NCBI GenBank assembly: GCA_017447265.1
Contig: JAFSOA010000011.1
Span: 1 to 51,696 of the forward strand
Direction of reading: 5' to 3'
From: Bacteroidales bacterium
GTDB lineage: Bacteria; Bacteroidota; Bacteroidia; Bacteroidales; UBA932
Length of the DNA: 51,696 bases
This document shows, piece after piece, positions 15,638 to 24,015 of the stretch. The notes beneath the pieces were generated by a model. That model was not told where the DNA came from, searched no databases, and saw only the letters and a program-made list of their open reading frames with translations. Made by a program: the position numbers and the translations under genes. The stretch's first letter is position 1; each line of letters starts with the position of its first letter.

Positions 15638-17239
15638 ATGAAACGCTTTTCCCTGCTCCTCCTGCTCGCCTCGCTGCTGGTCGCTGTTCCCGGACAGGCC
15701 CAGAGTCTCAAGGAGAAAAAGAAACAGAACCAGCTCATCGAAGAGCTGACCCACAGGCTCGACTCGCTGCAGCAGGCCTACGACTCGCTTTACAACGAGT
15801 ACCAGCTGCTCAGCGCCCCTGCCAACGACAACGACGGTGACATCCTCGTGGATGACGACATCGAAAATCTCATCGAATACAACTCCGACAACATCGACTC
15901 GCTGCTCAACATCTACTACATCCAGAAGCAGATCGATGTCAACGACTTCGACGTGGCCACCCTCGAGCTCGACTCGCTGACCAGCAACATCCCCGACGAG
16001 GTGTACATCGAGCGGCTCAAGAAGATGAATTCCTTCATCCCGGTGCAGTTCAACAAGGTCGTCAAGAACGCCATCATCCGCTACACCGAGCGCATGCCCA
16101 TGGTGACCTCCCGCATCATCGGGCTCTCGACCTACTACCTGCCGCTTTTCGAGGAGATCTTCGACGAGTACGGGCTTCCCAAGGAGCTGAAGGCCATGGC
16201 AGTCATCGAATCGGCCCTCAATCCCCGCGCCGTCTCGCGCGCCCGGGCCAAGGGCATGTGGCAGTTCATGTACAACACCGGCAAGATGTACGGCCTGGAA
16301 ATGACCTCCTACGTGGACGAGCGCCTCGACCCGCTGACTTCCTGCCGGGCCGCGGCACGCCTGCTCAAGGACAACTACATGATTTTCGGCGACTGGTCGC
16401 TGGCCATCGCATCGTATAACTGCGGTGCCGGCAACGTGAGCAAAGCCATCCGCCGCAGCGGCGGCAAGACCGACTTCTGGGAGATCTACGACTACCTGCC
16501 GCGTGAGACCCGCGGTTATATCCCCGCCTTCATCGCCGCCCTCTATACCCTGAACTACTATCCGGAGCACGGCATCGTGCCGGCCCAGATCAGTCTCCCG
16601 GCCCACGTGGACACCTTCCAGATCAACAAGAACCTGCACTTCGGACAGATCTCCGAAAACATCGGCATCCCGATGGAGACCCTGCGCGACCTCAATCCGC
16701 AGTACCTCCACGACATCATTCCGGGCACCGAGCACATGTACATCCTCAACCTGCCCCACCAGTATACGCTGGCCTATGTAGACCTGCAAGACAGCATCTA
16801 CAACTACAAGGACTCCGTGTTTTTCAACCCGGTGGCTGTCAAGAAGATCAAGGAGACAGGCGGCAGCGGCGAGCAGCGCGTGATCCACAAGGTGAAGAGC
16901 GGCGAGTCGCTCGGCAGCATCGCCAGGAAGCACCGCACCACCGTGGCCAACCTCAAGCGCTGGAACGGTCTCAAGAGCGACAATATCCGTGTGGGCCAGC
17001 GGCTCTACATCTACGGCAGCGCGCCCAAGGCCAGCGGCTCCAGCGCCCAGAAGAGCTCCGGCAGCAAGAACTCGACTTCCGGCAGCACGGCCGGCGCTTC
17101 GTACTACACCGTCAAGTCGGGCGACACGCTGGGCGGCATCGCCAAGAAGACCGGCGTCTCGCTCAACACCATCTACCGGCTCAACAACCTCAACAGCAGG
17201 AGCAAGATCTATCCGGGTATGAAGATCCGCACAAAATAG
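15638..17239 (+). CDS. mltD: Lytic murein transglycosylase MltD-like with two LysM domains
   Basis: 533 residues. Cleaves peptidoglycan glycan strands to 1,6-anhydro-muropeptides in the periplasm. Signal peptide at about 1-22, helical Asp/Asn-rich region to about 150, SLT domain from about 165 with catalytic E191 in AVIESALNPRAVS followed by GMWQFMYNTGKMYGL and IASYNCGAGNV. LysM domains at about 417-460 (HKVKSGESLGSIARKH) and 489-533 (YTVKSGDTLGGIAKKT) bind glycan. A Ser/Gly linker joins them. It lies 4 nt after DUF5683 and is the last gene of the par operon; its final 31 nt overlap the convergent outer-membrane gene. Confidence 0.92.
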   Translation: MKRFSLLLLLASLLVAVPGQAQSLKEKKKQNQLIEELTHRLDSLQQAYDSLYNEYQLLSAPANDNDGDILVDDDIENLIEYNSDNIDSLLNIYYIQKQIDVNDFDVATLELDSLTSNIPDEVYIERLKKMNSFIPVQFNKVVKNAIIRYTERMPMVTSRIIGLSTYYLPLFEEIFDEYGLPKELKAMAVIESALNPRAVSRARAKGMWQFMYNTGKMYGLEMTSYVDERLDPLTSCRAAARLLKDNYMIFGDWSLAIASYNCGAGNVSKAIRRSGGKTDFWEIYDYLPRETRGYIPAFIAALYTLNYYPEHGIVPAQISLPAHVDTFQINKNLHFGQISENIGIPMETLRDLNPQYLHDIIPGTEHMYILNLPHQYTLAYVDLQDSIYNYKDSVFFNPVAVKKIKETGGSGEQRVIHKVKSGESLGSIARKHRTTVANLKRWNGLKSDNIRVGQRLYIYGSAPKASGSSAQKSSGSKNSTSGSTAGASYYTVKSGDTLGGIAKKTGVSLNTIYRLNNLNSRSKIYPGMKIRTK

Positions 17240-18999
17240 GACACATATCCCTGCTGGACCTTCAAATAAAGGTCTACATAGCGTATCGGGGCATACTTCA
17301 CCAGGAGGTAGGCCCCGATTCCTTTTCCATAGTACGACTCCACGGCAAAGCTCTGCGGCACGTTCTGCTCGTAGAAGCAGATGCGCGAGGCCCAGTCTTC
17401 CGTGCGCCAGACCGTCAGGCGGGCCGCCAGGCTCCAGCGTTTCGAAGGCTGCCAGCGCAGCCCGGCATAAGCGGCGAAACCGTGCAGGTTGGCATCGGCA
17501 CGGGCGGCGAGCTGCCAGGCCTTCCCCAACGGAAGATCGGCCTGCAGGCGCGCTTTCCAGGTGCTGCCGTATGACAGCTGGCTCAGCAGCATGGCTCCGT
17601 TGTGGAAGACATACGAGAGCAGCAGGCGGCCCTTGACCTGCTGCGTCCCTGCCTCGGCCCGGTAGCGTTTCCATGGATAATAGACATACTCCAGGTCGCC
17701 CTGCAGCGTCCACGGGCCGTGGATCCAGCGAACCGAACCCGTGCCGCCGATCTGGTTGGAAACCGAGCTGAGGGTGGAATGCGCCCCGGCATGCGTGGCT
17801 ATGTAAGCGGGGGCATAGCAGCGTGCCGTGAAGCTGGTTTCGAAGTTGTACGACGGGCTCCAGAGCAAACCCGCGATGGCGGCTGGCGCCAGGTGCGCGT
17901 CGACCGCCACTTCCCCGAACAGCCGCAGGCTGCCCAGCGTACCGTACCAGTCCGCACCCAGATTGCCCCACCAGCCGTCGTACTGCTGGTAGCGGTTGTA
18001 GTCCTGCACGCGGCGCCCGTTGTGCTTGTCGTAGCGGTAGGCCGCACCGGTCACGCCGATATGCCAGCGCCCCCGCTCACAGGCGACATTCGCCCCCAGC
18101 ACATATTCGTGCAGGCTGTGCCGCCGGGCCCGCTCCGTTTCAGTGACATGCAGTCCGCCGGTGGTGATGGAGGTGTAGCTGCTGTCCACGATGCGGGCGT
18201 CCAGCGCGTTGCGCGATGCAAAAGCCGTCACGCTCCAGTGCCCGAAACGGCCCGTCCAGCCAGCACCGCGGAAGAAATTCGACTCGTCGGTGGAGCGATA
18301 CGGCTGGAGGCCGTTGCCGCGGCGGGCCACCGTGGCCGGTGACCCGAAAGCCGAAAGGCTGAACGACTTCCAGACGACGAGTCCCTGCCCGAAGCGTGCC
18401 GTGAAGTCGCCGGCAAAGAAACCCTTCCATTGCCCCGACAGGGAGATAAAATCCGGGAAATGCTCCCGCGGATCGTTGTCGAGTACGGCATGAAGTGACA
18501 GCTGCGGCGCTTCAAAACTGTGCTTGGCCGTAACAGACAGGCCTTTCTCCCGCCACTTGTTCCTGCCTTTGAAGCTTGTGGTGTTGGAAAAGCGCTGCGC
18601 CGGGGCTGTCTCCCCGAATTGCACGAAAGGGCGGAGTTCCGCCACGACTTCGGGCGGAAAGCCTTCCACCAGCGCCAGCTCGGCCGCCGAGCGGATCGCC
18701 CCGTAGCGCTCCCGCCACGCCAGCAGGCTTTCCTGCTGGAACAGGGTCAGCAGTCCGCTCGCCACCAGTTCGCGCCGCGTGGCGGCATTGAGATTCAAGG
18801 GCCGCGCGAGCAGGCCTTCATAGTGAAGAATCAGCGCCTCGGCGTCACAGCCCTCTTCGGCCAGCTGCTCGATGAGCGTCGTAATCATCGCCGGCAGTTC
18901 CTGCGCCCGGGCCGCTCCCGCTGCGCCTGCCAGCATTATTCCAGAAAAAAGCGTGAACATGAGGGTCCCGTAAACCGACCCTCCGGATCTCCTGCACAT
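17209..18999 (-). CDS. Helix-hairpin-helix plus beta-barrel outer-membrane protein
   Basis: 596 residues. A signal peptide ends near ARAQ (about residue 32), though the in-frame ATG at 18960 would give a shorter one. Next come two ComEA-like helix-hairpin-helix units: RPLNLNAATRRELVASGLLTLFQQESLLAWRERYGAIRSAAELALVEGFPPEVVAEL (about 65-122). The rest (about 140-596) is amphipathic beta sequence with repeated aromatic girdles, as in an outer-membrane barrel. Bacteroidota carry such proteins widely; the function is not established, and a role in DNA handling at the surface is only suggested by the HhH part. A -7 box is at complement 19028-19035. Confidence 0.8.
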   Translation of the reverse strand: MCRRSGGSVYGTLMFTLFSGIMLAGAAGAARAQELPAMITTLIEQLAEEGCDAEALILHYEGLLARPLNLNAATRRELVASGLLTLFQQESLLAWRERYGAIRSAAELALVEGFPPEVVAELRPFVQFGETAPAQRFSNTTSFKGRNKWREKGLSVTAKHSFEAPQLSLHAVLDNDPREHFPDFISLSGQWKGFFAGDFTARFGQGLVVWKSFSLSAFGSPATVARRGNGLQPYRSTDESNFFRGAGWTGRFGHWSVTAFASRNALDARIVDSSYTSITTGGLHVTETERARRHSLHEYVLGANVACERGRWHIGVTGAAYRYDKHNGRRVQDYNRYQQYDGWWGNLGADWYGTLGSLRLFGEVAVDAHLAPAAIAGLLWSPSYNFETSFTARCYAPAYIATHAGAHSTLSSVSNQIGGTGSVRWIHGPWTLQGDLEYVYYPWKRYRAEAGTQQVKGRLLLSYVFHNGAMLLSQLSYGSTWKARLQADLPLGKAWQLAARADANLHGFAAYAGLRWQPSKRWSLAARLTVWRTEDWASRICFYEQNVPQSFAVESYYGKGIGAYLLVKYAPIRYVDLYLKVQQGYVSYFVRIFIPG

Positions 19000-19027
19000 A
19001 TCGTTCGGTTTTAAGATTTGACAAAGT

Positions 19028-19035
19028 CAAAGATA
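19028..19035 (-). promoter_or_regulatory. -7 promoter box of the HhH/barrel gene
   Basis: TATCTTTG on the reverse strand, 28 nt before the start at 18999. It supports the longer start, since the alternative ATG would leave a 67-nt leader. Confidence 0.5.
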
Positions 19036-19135
19036 GGTCTTTTCTTCGGAAAAACCTACACCTGCCGGCATCCATTTTATTATTGCCAAAAACGAAGATA
19101 TTGCGTAATTTCGCGTGTTGTAAAAAATCTTTCTG

Positions 19136-20248
19136 ATGGACAGAATCCTGCTTAAAGACAAGTATTTCGTTCCCTACATTCCCTACGAGCGCCTCGAAAA
19201 GGCCATCGACGAGGTTGCGGAACGTATCAATCATGATTTCAAGGACTTCGACGGCGTGCCGATCGTACTCTGCGTGCTCAATGGTTCCATCCTCTTCACC
19301 GCCGAGCTGATGAAGCGGCTCAATTTCCCCTGCGAGTTTTCAAGCGTTCGCCTCTCTTCCTACGAGGGGACGCTTTCCATGGGCATCACCCGCAAGGTGC
19401 TGGGCCTGACTTCTTCCATCAAGGGCCGCACAATCATCGTGGTGGAGGACATCGTCGACACGGGCAAGACCATCACCGACCTCTATGCCCTGCTGCGCGA
19501 CGCGGGCGCCAAAGAGGTGAAGATATGCACGATGCTGCTCAAGCCCGAAGTTTACAAAAAAGACCTCAAGCTCGACTACGTGGCCATGGAGATCGAAAAC
19601 CGCTTCATCGTGGGCTTCGGACTCGACTACGACCAACTGGGCCGGAATTCCAAAGACATTTACATCCTCGACACCCAAACACCCATGAAGCACTATCTGA
19701 TCTTTGGCCCTCCGGGCGCCGGCAAGGGCACCCAGGCCGCACGGCTGGTCGAGCGTTTCGGCCTGCGCCATGTCTCCACCGGCGACCTGCTGCGCCGTGA
19801 AATCGCCAACGGCACGGCCCTCGGCCTGCAGGCGAAGTCCCTCATCGACAAGGGCGAACTCGTTCCCGACTCGGTCGTGGAAGGCATGATCGCCTCCGAA
19901 CTGGAAGCCCATCCGGACGTGAAGGGTTTCATCTTCGACGGTTTCCCGCGCACCACGGCCCAGGCGGAACACCTGGACGCGATGCTCGCCGCCCGCGGCG
20001 CCAGGGTCGACGCCGTGCTCTCGCTTGCCATTCCCGACGAGACGGTCTACGAGCGCATCCGCAAGCGTGCTGAAGTGGAAAACCGTGTGGACGACACTAC
20101 GCCCGAGATTATCCGCAACCGCATCGACACCTATCACGCCAAGACCGAGCCGGTCATTGCCTATTACAAGGGCAAAGGCGTCTACAAGGAAATCGACGGT
20201 CTGGGGACCATCGACGAGGTCTTCGACAAGCTCTGCGCACTGATGTAG
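19136..20248 (+). CDS. Hypoxanthine phosphoribosyltransferase-adenylate kinase fusion
   Basis: 370 residues with two purine enzymes in one frame. Residues 1-about 180 are a type I hypoxanthine phosphoribosyltransferase: CVLNGSILF, SYEGT, and the PRPP loop IIVVEDIVDTGKT (100-112). Residues 184-370 are adenylate kinase beginning MKHYLIFGPPGAGKGTQ, with P-loop 191-198, the STGDLLRREI AMP-binding segment, GFIFDGFPRT, and a short lid (RKRAEVENRVDDTTPE), i.e. the small non-zinc form. There is no stop between them, and ATG 19685 marks where a separate adk would begin. The fusion would make IMP/GMP by salvage and equilibrate ATP, ADP and AMP. Separate hpt and adk genes are the commoner layout. A hairpin terminator follows. 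Confidence 0.92.
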   Translation: MDRILLKDKYFVPYIPYERLEKAIDEVAERINHDFKDFDGVPIVLCVLNGSILFTAELMKRLNFPCEFSSVRLSSYEGTLSMGITRKVLGLTSSIKGRTIIVVEDIVDTGKTITDLYALLRDAGAKEVKICTMLLKPEVYKKDLKLDYVAMEIENRFIVGFGLDYDQLGRNSKDIYILDTQTPMKHYLIFGPPGAGKGTQAARLVERFGLRHVSTGDLLRREIANGTALGLQAKSLIDKGELVPDSVVEGMIASELEAHPDVKGFIFDGFPRTTAQAEHLDAMLAARGARVDAVLSLAIPDETVYERIRKRAEVENRVDDTTPEIIRNRIDTYHAKTEPVIAYYKGKGVYKEIDGLGTIDEVFDKLCALM

Positions 20249-20270
20249 CGCTTGTCCGCGACCATCATAC

Positions 20271-20303
20271 AACGGCTCCCCACCGGAAGGTGAGGAGCCG
20301 TTT
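20271..20303 (+). terminator. Hairpin terminator after the Hpt-Adk gene
   Basis: AACGGCTCCCCACC pairs with GGTGAGGAGCCGTT around a GGAA loop, with one mismatch, followed by TTCCC. The T-run is short, but the stem is strong and sits 23 nt after the stop. Confidence 0.65.
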
Positions 20304-20413
20304 CCCATAATACCTATAAAGAAATGCTTATTGAAGCCGAATGATTAGAAGGCAAGGAAAGGACGAACCAGCAACAACTTGTTCAACTGAGAACAATCGC
20401 TCCGAAAATCCGC

Positions 20414-20421
20414 TATCTTTG
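20414..20421 (+). promoter_or_regulatory. -7 promoter box of the AraC-type membrane regulator
   Basis: TATCTTTG, 8 nt before the ATG at 20430; it excludes the GTG at 20421 as a start. Confidence 0.6.
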
Positions 20422-20429
20422 TGAACTTT

Positions 20430-21545
20430 ATGGTAACGGACGCACTTTACTTCTCCGGGCTGGCAACAGCCTTTTACATCGCGACGAACCTCGTGTTCGC
20501 GGCGGTGCGCTGGTTCCACATCTGCCGTCCCTACGACAAGAATCCGGACTACTATTTCCCCGGGCGGAAGAACGCGTCCCTGACCACACTCGCGTCGCTG
20601 GTGCTCCTGCCATACGCCATCCACCCGTACAGTCCCTCCGCCTGGCTGATTACCAAGGCCTACTTCCTGCCGGCGGAGCTCTATTTCCTCACTGTCCTGC
20701 TGTTTTCCTATTTTGGAAACGTGATGCATTGGGAGAAATGGCAGCGCCCCGCCCTGTGGACGGGCATTCCGGGCCTGGCAGGCCTGGTACTGGCCCCGTT
20801 CTTTGCCGGCTTGTTCCAGAAATGGCATTTCGGCAGTTTCGCACTGGCCAACGGAGTAATCTTCGGACTGGGCGTCATCATGACGGGCATTGCCTTGTGG
20901 TCCGCCCGGCGAGTGCTGCGCTGGGCCCGAAGCGTGAACGACGAGGAGTATTCGAACCCGGACGATTTTCCGGTGGTCTTTGCGCGAAAGACCGTATATA
21001 TGGTACTGGTGATCATTGCCCTGCTCTGGGCGGCGGCCCTGGCCGACAACCGTATCGTAACGGCGGTTCTCGAACTCCTGCTGAGCGGCTTCACGGTCAT
21101 CCTGCTCATCGGCGTCCTGCAGCCGCACCGCCACCAGGCTGTCGAGTCCGAGGAAATGCAGGAGACCCCGGCAGCGCCGGCTGAAGAGACATCCGCGGCA
21201 GCCGCCACGGAAGTCTACAGGCGCACGCTGTCCGAATCCAAGGCACTGACCATCCTTTCGGCCATCAGCGAGGTAGTCGTGGAGCAGCAGGCCTTTCTCG
21301 ACCCGCACCTCACCATTCAGGACGTGGCCGACCGGGCCGGATACAACCGCACCTACATCGCCGGACTGTTCAAGACAGAGCTCGGCGGTTTCTTCAACTT
21401 CATCAACAACCTGCGCCTGGACTATGCCGAGCAGTACAAGAAGGAGCATCCCGACGCCACCCTCAGCGAGGTGATTTCAGAATCGGGTTTCGCCTCCCGC
21501 ACCACCTACTACGCCGTCAGGGCGCGGATGCAACGAGAAGAATAA
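20430..21545 (+). CDS. Membrane-bound AraC-family regulator
   Basis: 371 residues. The first ~230 residues hold about seven hydrophobic helices (for example FSGLATAFYIATNLVFAAV, PAELYFLTVLLFSYF, LANGVIFGLGVIMTGIALW, TVYMVLVIIALLWAAAL). A Glu/Ala/Pro-rich linker (about 238-258) leads to a C-terminal AraC-type helix-turn-helix (about 272-371): first helix LTIQDVADRAGYNRTYIAGLFK, second LSEVISESGFASRTTYYA. Such one-component membrane regulators bind DNA while anchored in the inner membrane. The signal is unknown. It lies 4 nt before lplA, with which it is probably co-transcribed; an effect on lipoate metabolism is possible but unproven. Confidence 0.82.
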   Translation: MVTDALYFSGLATAFYIATNLVFAAVRWFHICRPYDKNPDYYFPGRKNASLTTLASLVLLPYAIHPYSPSAWLITKAYFLPAELYFLTVLLFSYFGNVMHWEKWQRPALWTGIPGLAGLVLAPFFAGLFQKWHFGSFALANGVIFGLGVIMTGIALWSARRVLRWARSVNDEEYSNPDDFPVVFARKTVYMVLVIIALLWAAALADNRIVTAVLELLLSGFTVILLIGVLQPHRHQAVESEEMQETPAAPAEETSAAAATEVYRRTLSESKALTILSAISEVVVEQQAFLDPHLTIQDVADRAGYNRTYIAGLFKTELGGFFNFINNLRLDYAEQYKKEHPDATLSEVISESGFASRTTYYAVRARMQREE

Positions 21546-21549
21546 GTCC

Positions 21550-22506
21550 ATGTATCTGATTCTCGACAGCGCCACCGATCCTGCCTGGAACCTGGCTGCG
21601 GAAGAATACCTGCTTACCCGGCGCCACGAGCCCTTCTTCCGGCTCTGGCAAAATGCCGACAGCGTCATCATCGGCCGGCACCAGAACGCCTGGTCGGAGA
21701 TGGATGTCGACTATGTGACCCGCGAGCACATCCCTGTGATCAGGCGTCTGACCGGCGGCGGAGCGGTCTTTCACGACAGGGGCAACGTCAACTACTCGTT
21801 TTTCGACCTGAAGGACAGGAAGTTCACCGATGTGATCCTGACCGCCTTGCGCGCGATGGGCATCGAAGGGCAGTGCTCCGGCCGCAACGACCTGACCCTC
21901 GCGGACGGCCGGAAGTTTTCCGGCACGGCTATCTGCCGGCACAAGGGCCGCGTGCTGGAACACGGCACGCTGCTTTTCAACGCCTCGTTCGAACGGCTCT
22001 CCGCAACGCTGCGCCCCAGGCCCGAAAAGTTCGCCGGCAAGGCCGTCCAGTCGGTTCGCAGCCGCGTCACCAACCTGTCCGGGCTGCTGCCCGCCATGAC
22101 GGTCCGTGACTTTATCGCGGCGCTGAACCACCATATCAGCGCGTCGCTGGCCTGCGAGCCGTACACCTATACGGAGGCGGATCTGGCTGCCATCGCGCAG
22201 TTGCGCGCGGAGCGCTACGCCAATCCGGACTGGAACTTCGGCGCCTCACCCGCCTGCTCCGTGACGAATGTGCGAAAGTTCCCGGCGGGCCTGCTGGAGG
22301 CGCATTTCAATGTGAACGGCGGCCGCATCCGCGACCTGCACATCTTCGGCGACTACTTTTTCACGCGGCCGACGGAAGATTTCTGCGCATTGTTGGAAGG
22401 ATGCCCGTACGATGATAAAACCATCGCCGACTGCCTCCGTACGGTGGCAATCGGCGAATACTTTTCAGGCATCGAAGCAGCAGAGATACGCTCCCTGCTG
22501 ATGTAA
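21550..22506 (+). CDS. lplA: Lipoate-protein ligase A
   Basis: 318 residues of the biotin/lipoate ligase superfamily. Activates lipoate with ATP and attaches it to lysines of 2-oxoacid dehydrogenase or glycine-cleavage H proteins. The core has WQNADSVIIGRHQN, RRLTGGGAVFHDRGNVNYSFF (the lipoyl-AMP loop with RRxxGGGAVxHD), SGTAICRHKGRVLEHGTLLF and a C-terminal accessory domain starting after residue about 225 (NPDWNFGASPACSV). It begins 4 nt after the membrane regulator. Downstream hpf is convergent with a 3-nt gap. It implies salvage of exogenous lipoate; a LipB/LipA route is not visible in the window. Confidence 0.93.
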   Translation: MYLILDSATDPAWNLAAEEYLLTRRHEPFFRLWQNADSVIIGRHQNAWSEMDVDYVTREHIPVIRRLTGGGAVFHDRGNVNYSFFDLKDRKFTDVILTALRAMGIEGQCSGRNDLTLADGRKFSGTAICRHKGRVLEHGTLLFNASFERLSATLRPRPEKFAGKAVQSVRSRVTNLSGLLPAMTVRDFIAALNHHISASLACEPYTYTEADLAAIAQLRAERYANPDWNFGASPACSVTNVRKFPAGLLEAHFNVNGGRIRDLHIFGDYFFTRPTEDFCALLEGCPYDDKTIADCLRTVAIGEYFSGIEAAEIRSLLM

Positions 22507-22509
22507 ATC

Positions 22510-22800
22510 TTATTTGTACCTTCTCTCCTTTTCTGACACGAGGAGATCTTTCAGTGTGGCGACGCAATCGTTGACGGCCGTTTCGAAGGTGTCGCCGTTG
22601 CGCTCCACGACAAGCTCGTTTCCGGGAATGAAGACGTGTACCTTCACGTTCTTGTTCTGCGGATCGGGGAGCAGGGAGAGGTCGACTTCCGTGCGCACGA
22701 TGTCTTCATAGAATTTCTCGATCTTGCTGACCTTCTTGTCGATGTAGTCAAGCAGTTTCTGGTCTGCGTCGAACTTGATGGATTGTACTTTAATTTCCAT
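22510..22800 (-). CDS. hpf: Ribosome hibernation-promoting factor, short form
   Basis: 96 residues of the RaiA/HPF (sigma-54 modulation) family. Binds the decoding centre of idle ribosomes in slow growth. It shows MEIKVQSIKFDADQKLLDYIDKKVSKIEKF at the start and VKVHVFIPGNELVVERNGDTFETAVNDCVATL later. It lacks the C-terminal dimerisation domain of long HPF, as is normal for the short bacteroidete type. The start overlaps the xerC stop by 11 nt, so both come from one transcript. The pair xerC-hpf next to rpsU is a common bacteroidete neighbourhood. Confidence 0.93.
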   Translation of the reverse strand: MEIKVQSIKFDADQKLLDYIDKKVSKIEKFYEDIVRTEVDLSLLPDPQNKNVKVHVFIPGNELVVERNGDTFETAVNDCVATLKDLLVSEKERRYK

Positions 22801-23707
22801 GGTTACCTCCGTTTTTTGCTCTTGGATGAGCGGTTAAATATGTCTTCTTCAATTGTTCAAACGAGTTGTGCGTATACACTTGCGTCGCAGCCAGCGAGGA
22901 GTGTCCCAGGATCTCCTTGATGCTGTTGAGGTCCGCGCCCCGGTTGAGCAGGTGGGTCGCCAGCGAATGCCGCAGCACGTGGGGCGATTTCTTGCCGGTA
23001 AAACCCTCCAGTCCGGCCAGCTCGCGCTTGACGACATGGTCGGCAAAGGCCAGGTAGAGCGGCGCGCCGCTGTCGGTGAGAAAGAACTTTCCTTCCGGGT
23101 TTTCGGGATACGCTTCACCCAATTTTTTCAAATATAGTGAAAATTCCTGACATAACAAAGCCGGGACGGGGATTTCTCGCGGTTTGTCGCCCTTGCCGAC
23201 CACCCGGAAAAGCCGGCGCGAAGGGTCGAAGTCGGTCACTTTCAGGGCACAGAGTTCAGCGCGGCGCATGCCCGTCGCGTAGAGCACGACCATGATCATC
23301 CGGTCGCGCAGCAAGGCGAAGTTGTCCGGGTCCTCCTCCACCCGCCGGCGGCTCTCGTCGAAATAGTTGTCGATGGCTTTTTCCGTATAGAAGACGGGCA
23401 GTTTCTTCTCCTGCTTCGGGCGGGGGACCTTGCTCACCGGATTGCTATCCAGCAGACCCTGGCGCAGCAGCCAGTTGGCCCAGGTGCTGAGGGCGGAGAG
23501 TTTGAGATTCATCGTGCGGGCGGAAAGCCCGTTGTCGAGACCATGCGCAATGAAACTCCGCACATGCAGGGCAGTCAGGCCTTCCGGCGACGGCTCTTCT
23601 TCCAGGAAGGCGTAGAAATTCGCTACCGCCTCGTCATAGAGACGGACCGTCCGCGGCGAGTAGCGCCGCTCGACTTGCAGGTAGCGGATAAAATTTTCTT
23701 GCAACAC
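22790..23707 (-). CDS. xerC: Tyrosine recombinase XerC
   Basis: 305 residues, GTG start at 23707 (TTG at 23704 is possible). Resolves chromosome dimers at dif with a partner Xer. The N-terminal SAM-like domain is at about 1-85. The catalytic residues are R148 (TGMRRAEL), K172 (GKGDKP), H243 and R246 (HVLRHSLATHLL), H269 (LGHSS) and nucleophile Y278. All six are present, and the length is normal. The promoter box (complement 23712-23719) is 5 nt before the start, giving a leaderless mRNA. It is divergent from rpsU. XerC versus XerD cannot be separated with certainty from one gene. Confidence 0.92.
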   Translation of the reverse strand: MLQENFIRYLQVERRYSPRTVRLYDEAVANFYAFLEEEPSPEGLTALHVRSFIAHGLDNGLSARTMNLKLSALSTWANWLLRQGLLDSNPVSKVPRPKQEKKLPVFYTEKAIDNYFDESRRRVEEDPDNFALLRDRMIMVVLYATGMRRAELCALKVTDFDPSRRLFRVVGKGDKPREIPVPALLCQEFSLYLKKLGEAYPENPEGKFFLTDSGAPLYLAFADHVVKRELAGLEGFTGKKSPHVLRHSLATHLLNRGADLNSIKEILGHSSLAATQVYTHNSFEQLKKTYLTAHPRAKNGGNHGN

Positions 23708-23711
23708 TTGA

Positions 23712-23719
23712 CAAATTTA
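23712..23719 (-). promoter_or_regulatory. -7 promoter box of xerC-hpf
   Basis: TAAATTTG on the reverse strand, 4 nt before the GTG start, back-to-back with the rpsU box only 13 nt away. The two promoters must overlap in their upstream elements. Confidence 0.6.
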
Positions 23720-23732
23720 CAAATTATTTCTC

Positions 23733-23740
23733 TATCTTTG
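23733..23740 (+). promoter_or_regulatory. -7 promoter box of rpsU
   Basis: TATCTTTG, 30 nt before the ATG. It gives a short leader containing the Shine-Dalgarno sequence. Confidence 0.6.
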
Positions 23741-23753
23741 CGGTCCCTAAGAA

Positions 23754-23763
23754 AAAGGAGGTG
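23754..23763 (+). promoter_or_regulatory. Strong Shine-Dalgarno of rpsU
   Basis: AAAGGAGGTG ends 7 nt before the rpsU ATG and matches the 16S rRNA 3' end nearly perfectly. Almost no other gene in the window has such a site. In Flavobacterium johnsoniae, protein bS21 helps to hide the anti-Shine-Dalgarno, and a strong site on rpsU is thought to allow feedback control; the same logic probably applies here. Confidence 0.75.
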
Positions 23764-23770
23764 TAAGCAA

Positions 23771-23962
23771 ATGATTATCGTACAGGTCAAAGAAGGTGAG
23801 AACATCGAGCGCGCGCTGAAGAAATTCAAACGCAAATTCGAAAAGACGGGTGTCATCCGTGAGCTCCGCTCCCGCAAGACGTTCGAGAAGCCGTCCGTGA
23901 AAAAACGTGAGATGTTGAATAAGGCCATCTACGTGCAGAAGCTTCAGCTCCAGGACGAATAA
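23771..23962 (+). CDS. rpsU: Small-subunit ribosomal protein bS21
   Basis: 63 residues, basic, starting MIIVQVKEGENIERALKKFK as bacteroidete bS21 does. It sits in the 30S platform near the mRNA exit and, in Bacteroidota, helps to sequester the anti-Shine-Dalgarno end of 16S rRNA. Tyr54 in KAIYVQKLQ is in the position described as stacking on that end in F. johnsoniae (from memory). It has a near-perfect Shine-Dalgarno (23754-23763), unlike its neighbours. It is divergent from xerC and followed by a hairpin terminator. Confidence 0.95.
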   Translation: MIIVQVKEGENIERALKKFKRKFEKTGVIRELRSRKTFEKPSVKKREMLNKAIYVQKLQLQDE

Positions 23963-24015
23963 TACGGGTTCCTGAAGCGGCCTCCGCCAGCGCCTGATGG
24001 CGCACATAGAAGATT

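Noticed and set aside
15611-17971. A 786-codon reverse-strand frame
   Set aside because: It is antisense to the lytic transglycosylase with intact catalytic and LysM motifs; long shadow frames are expected at this GC content.
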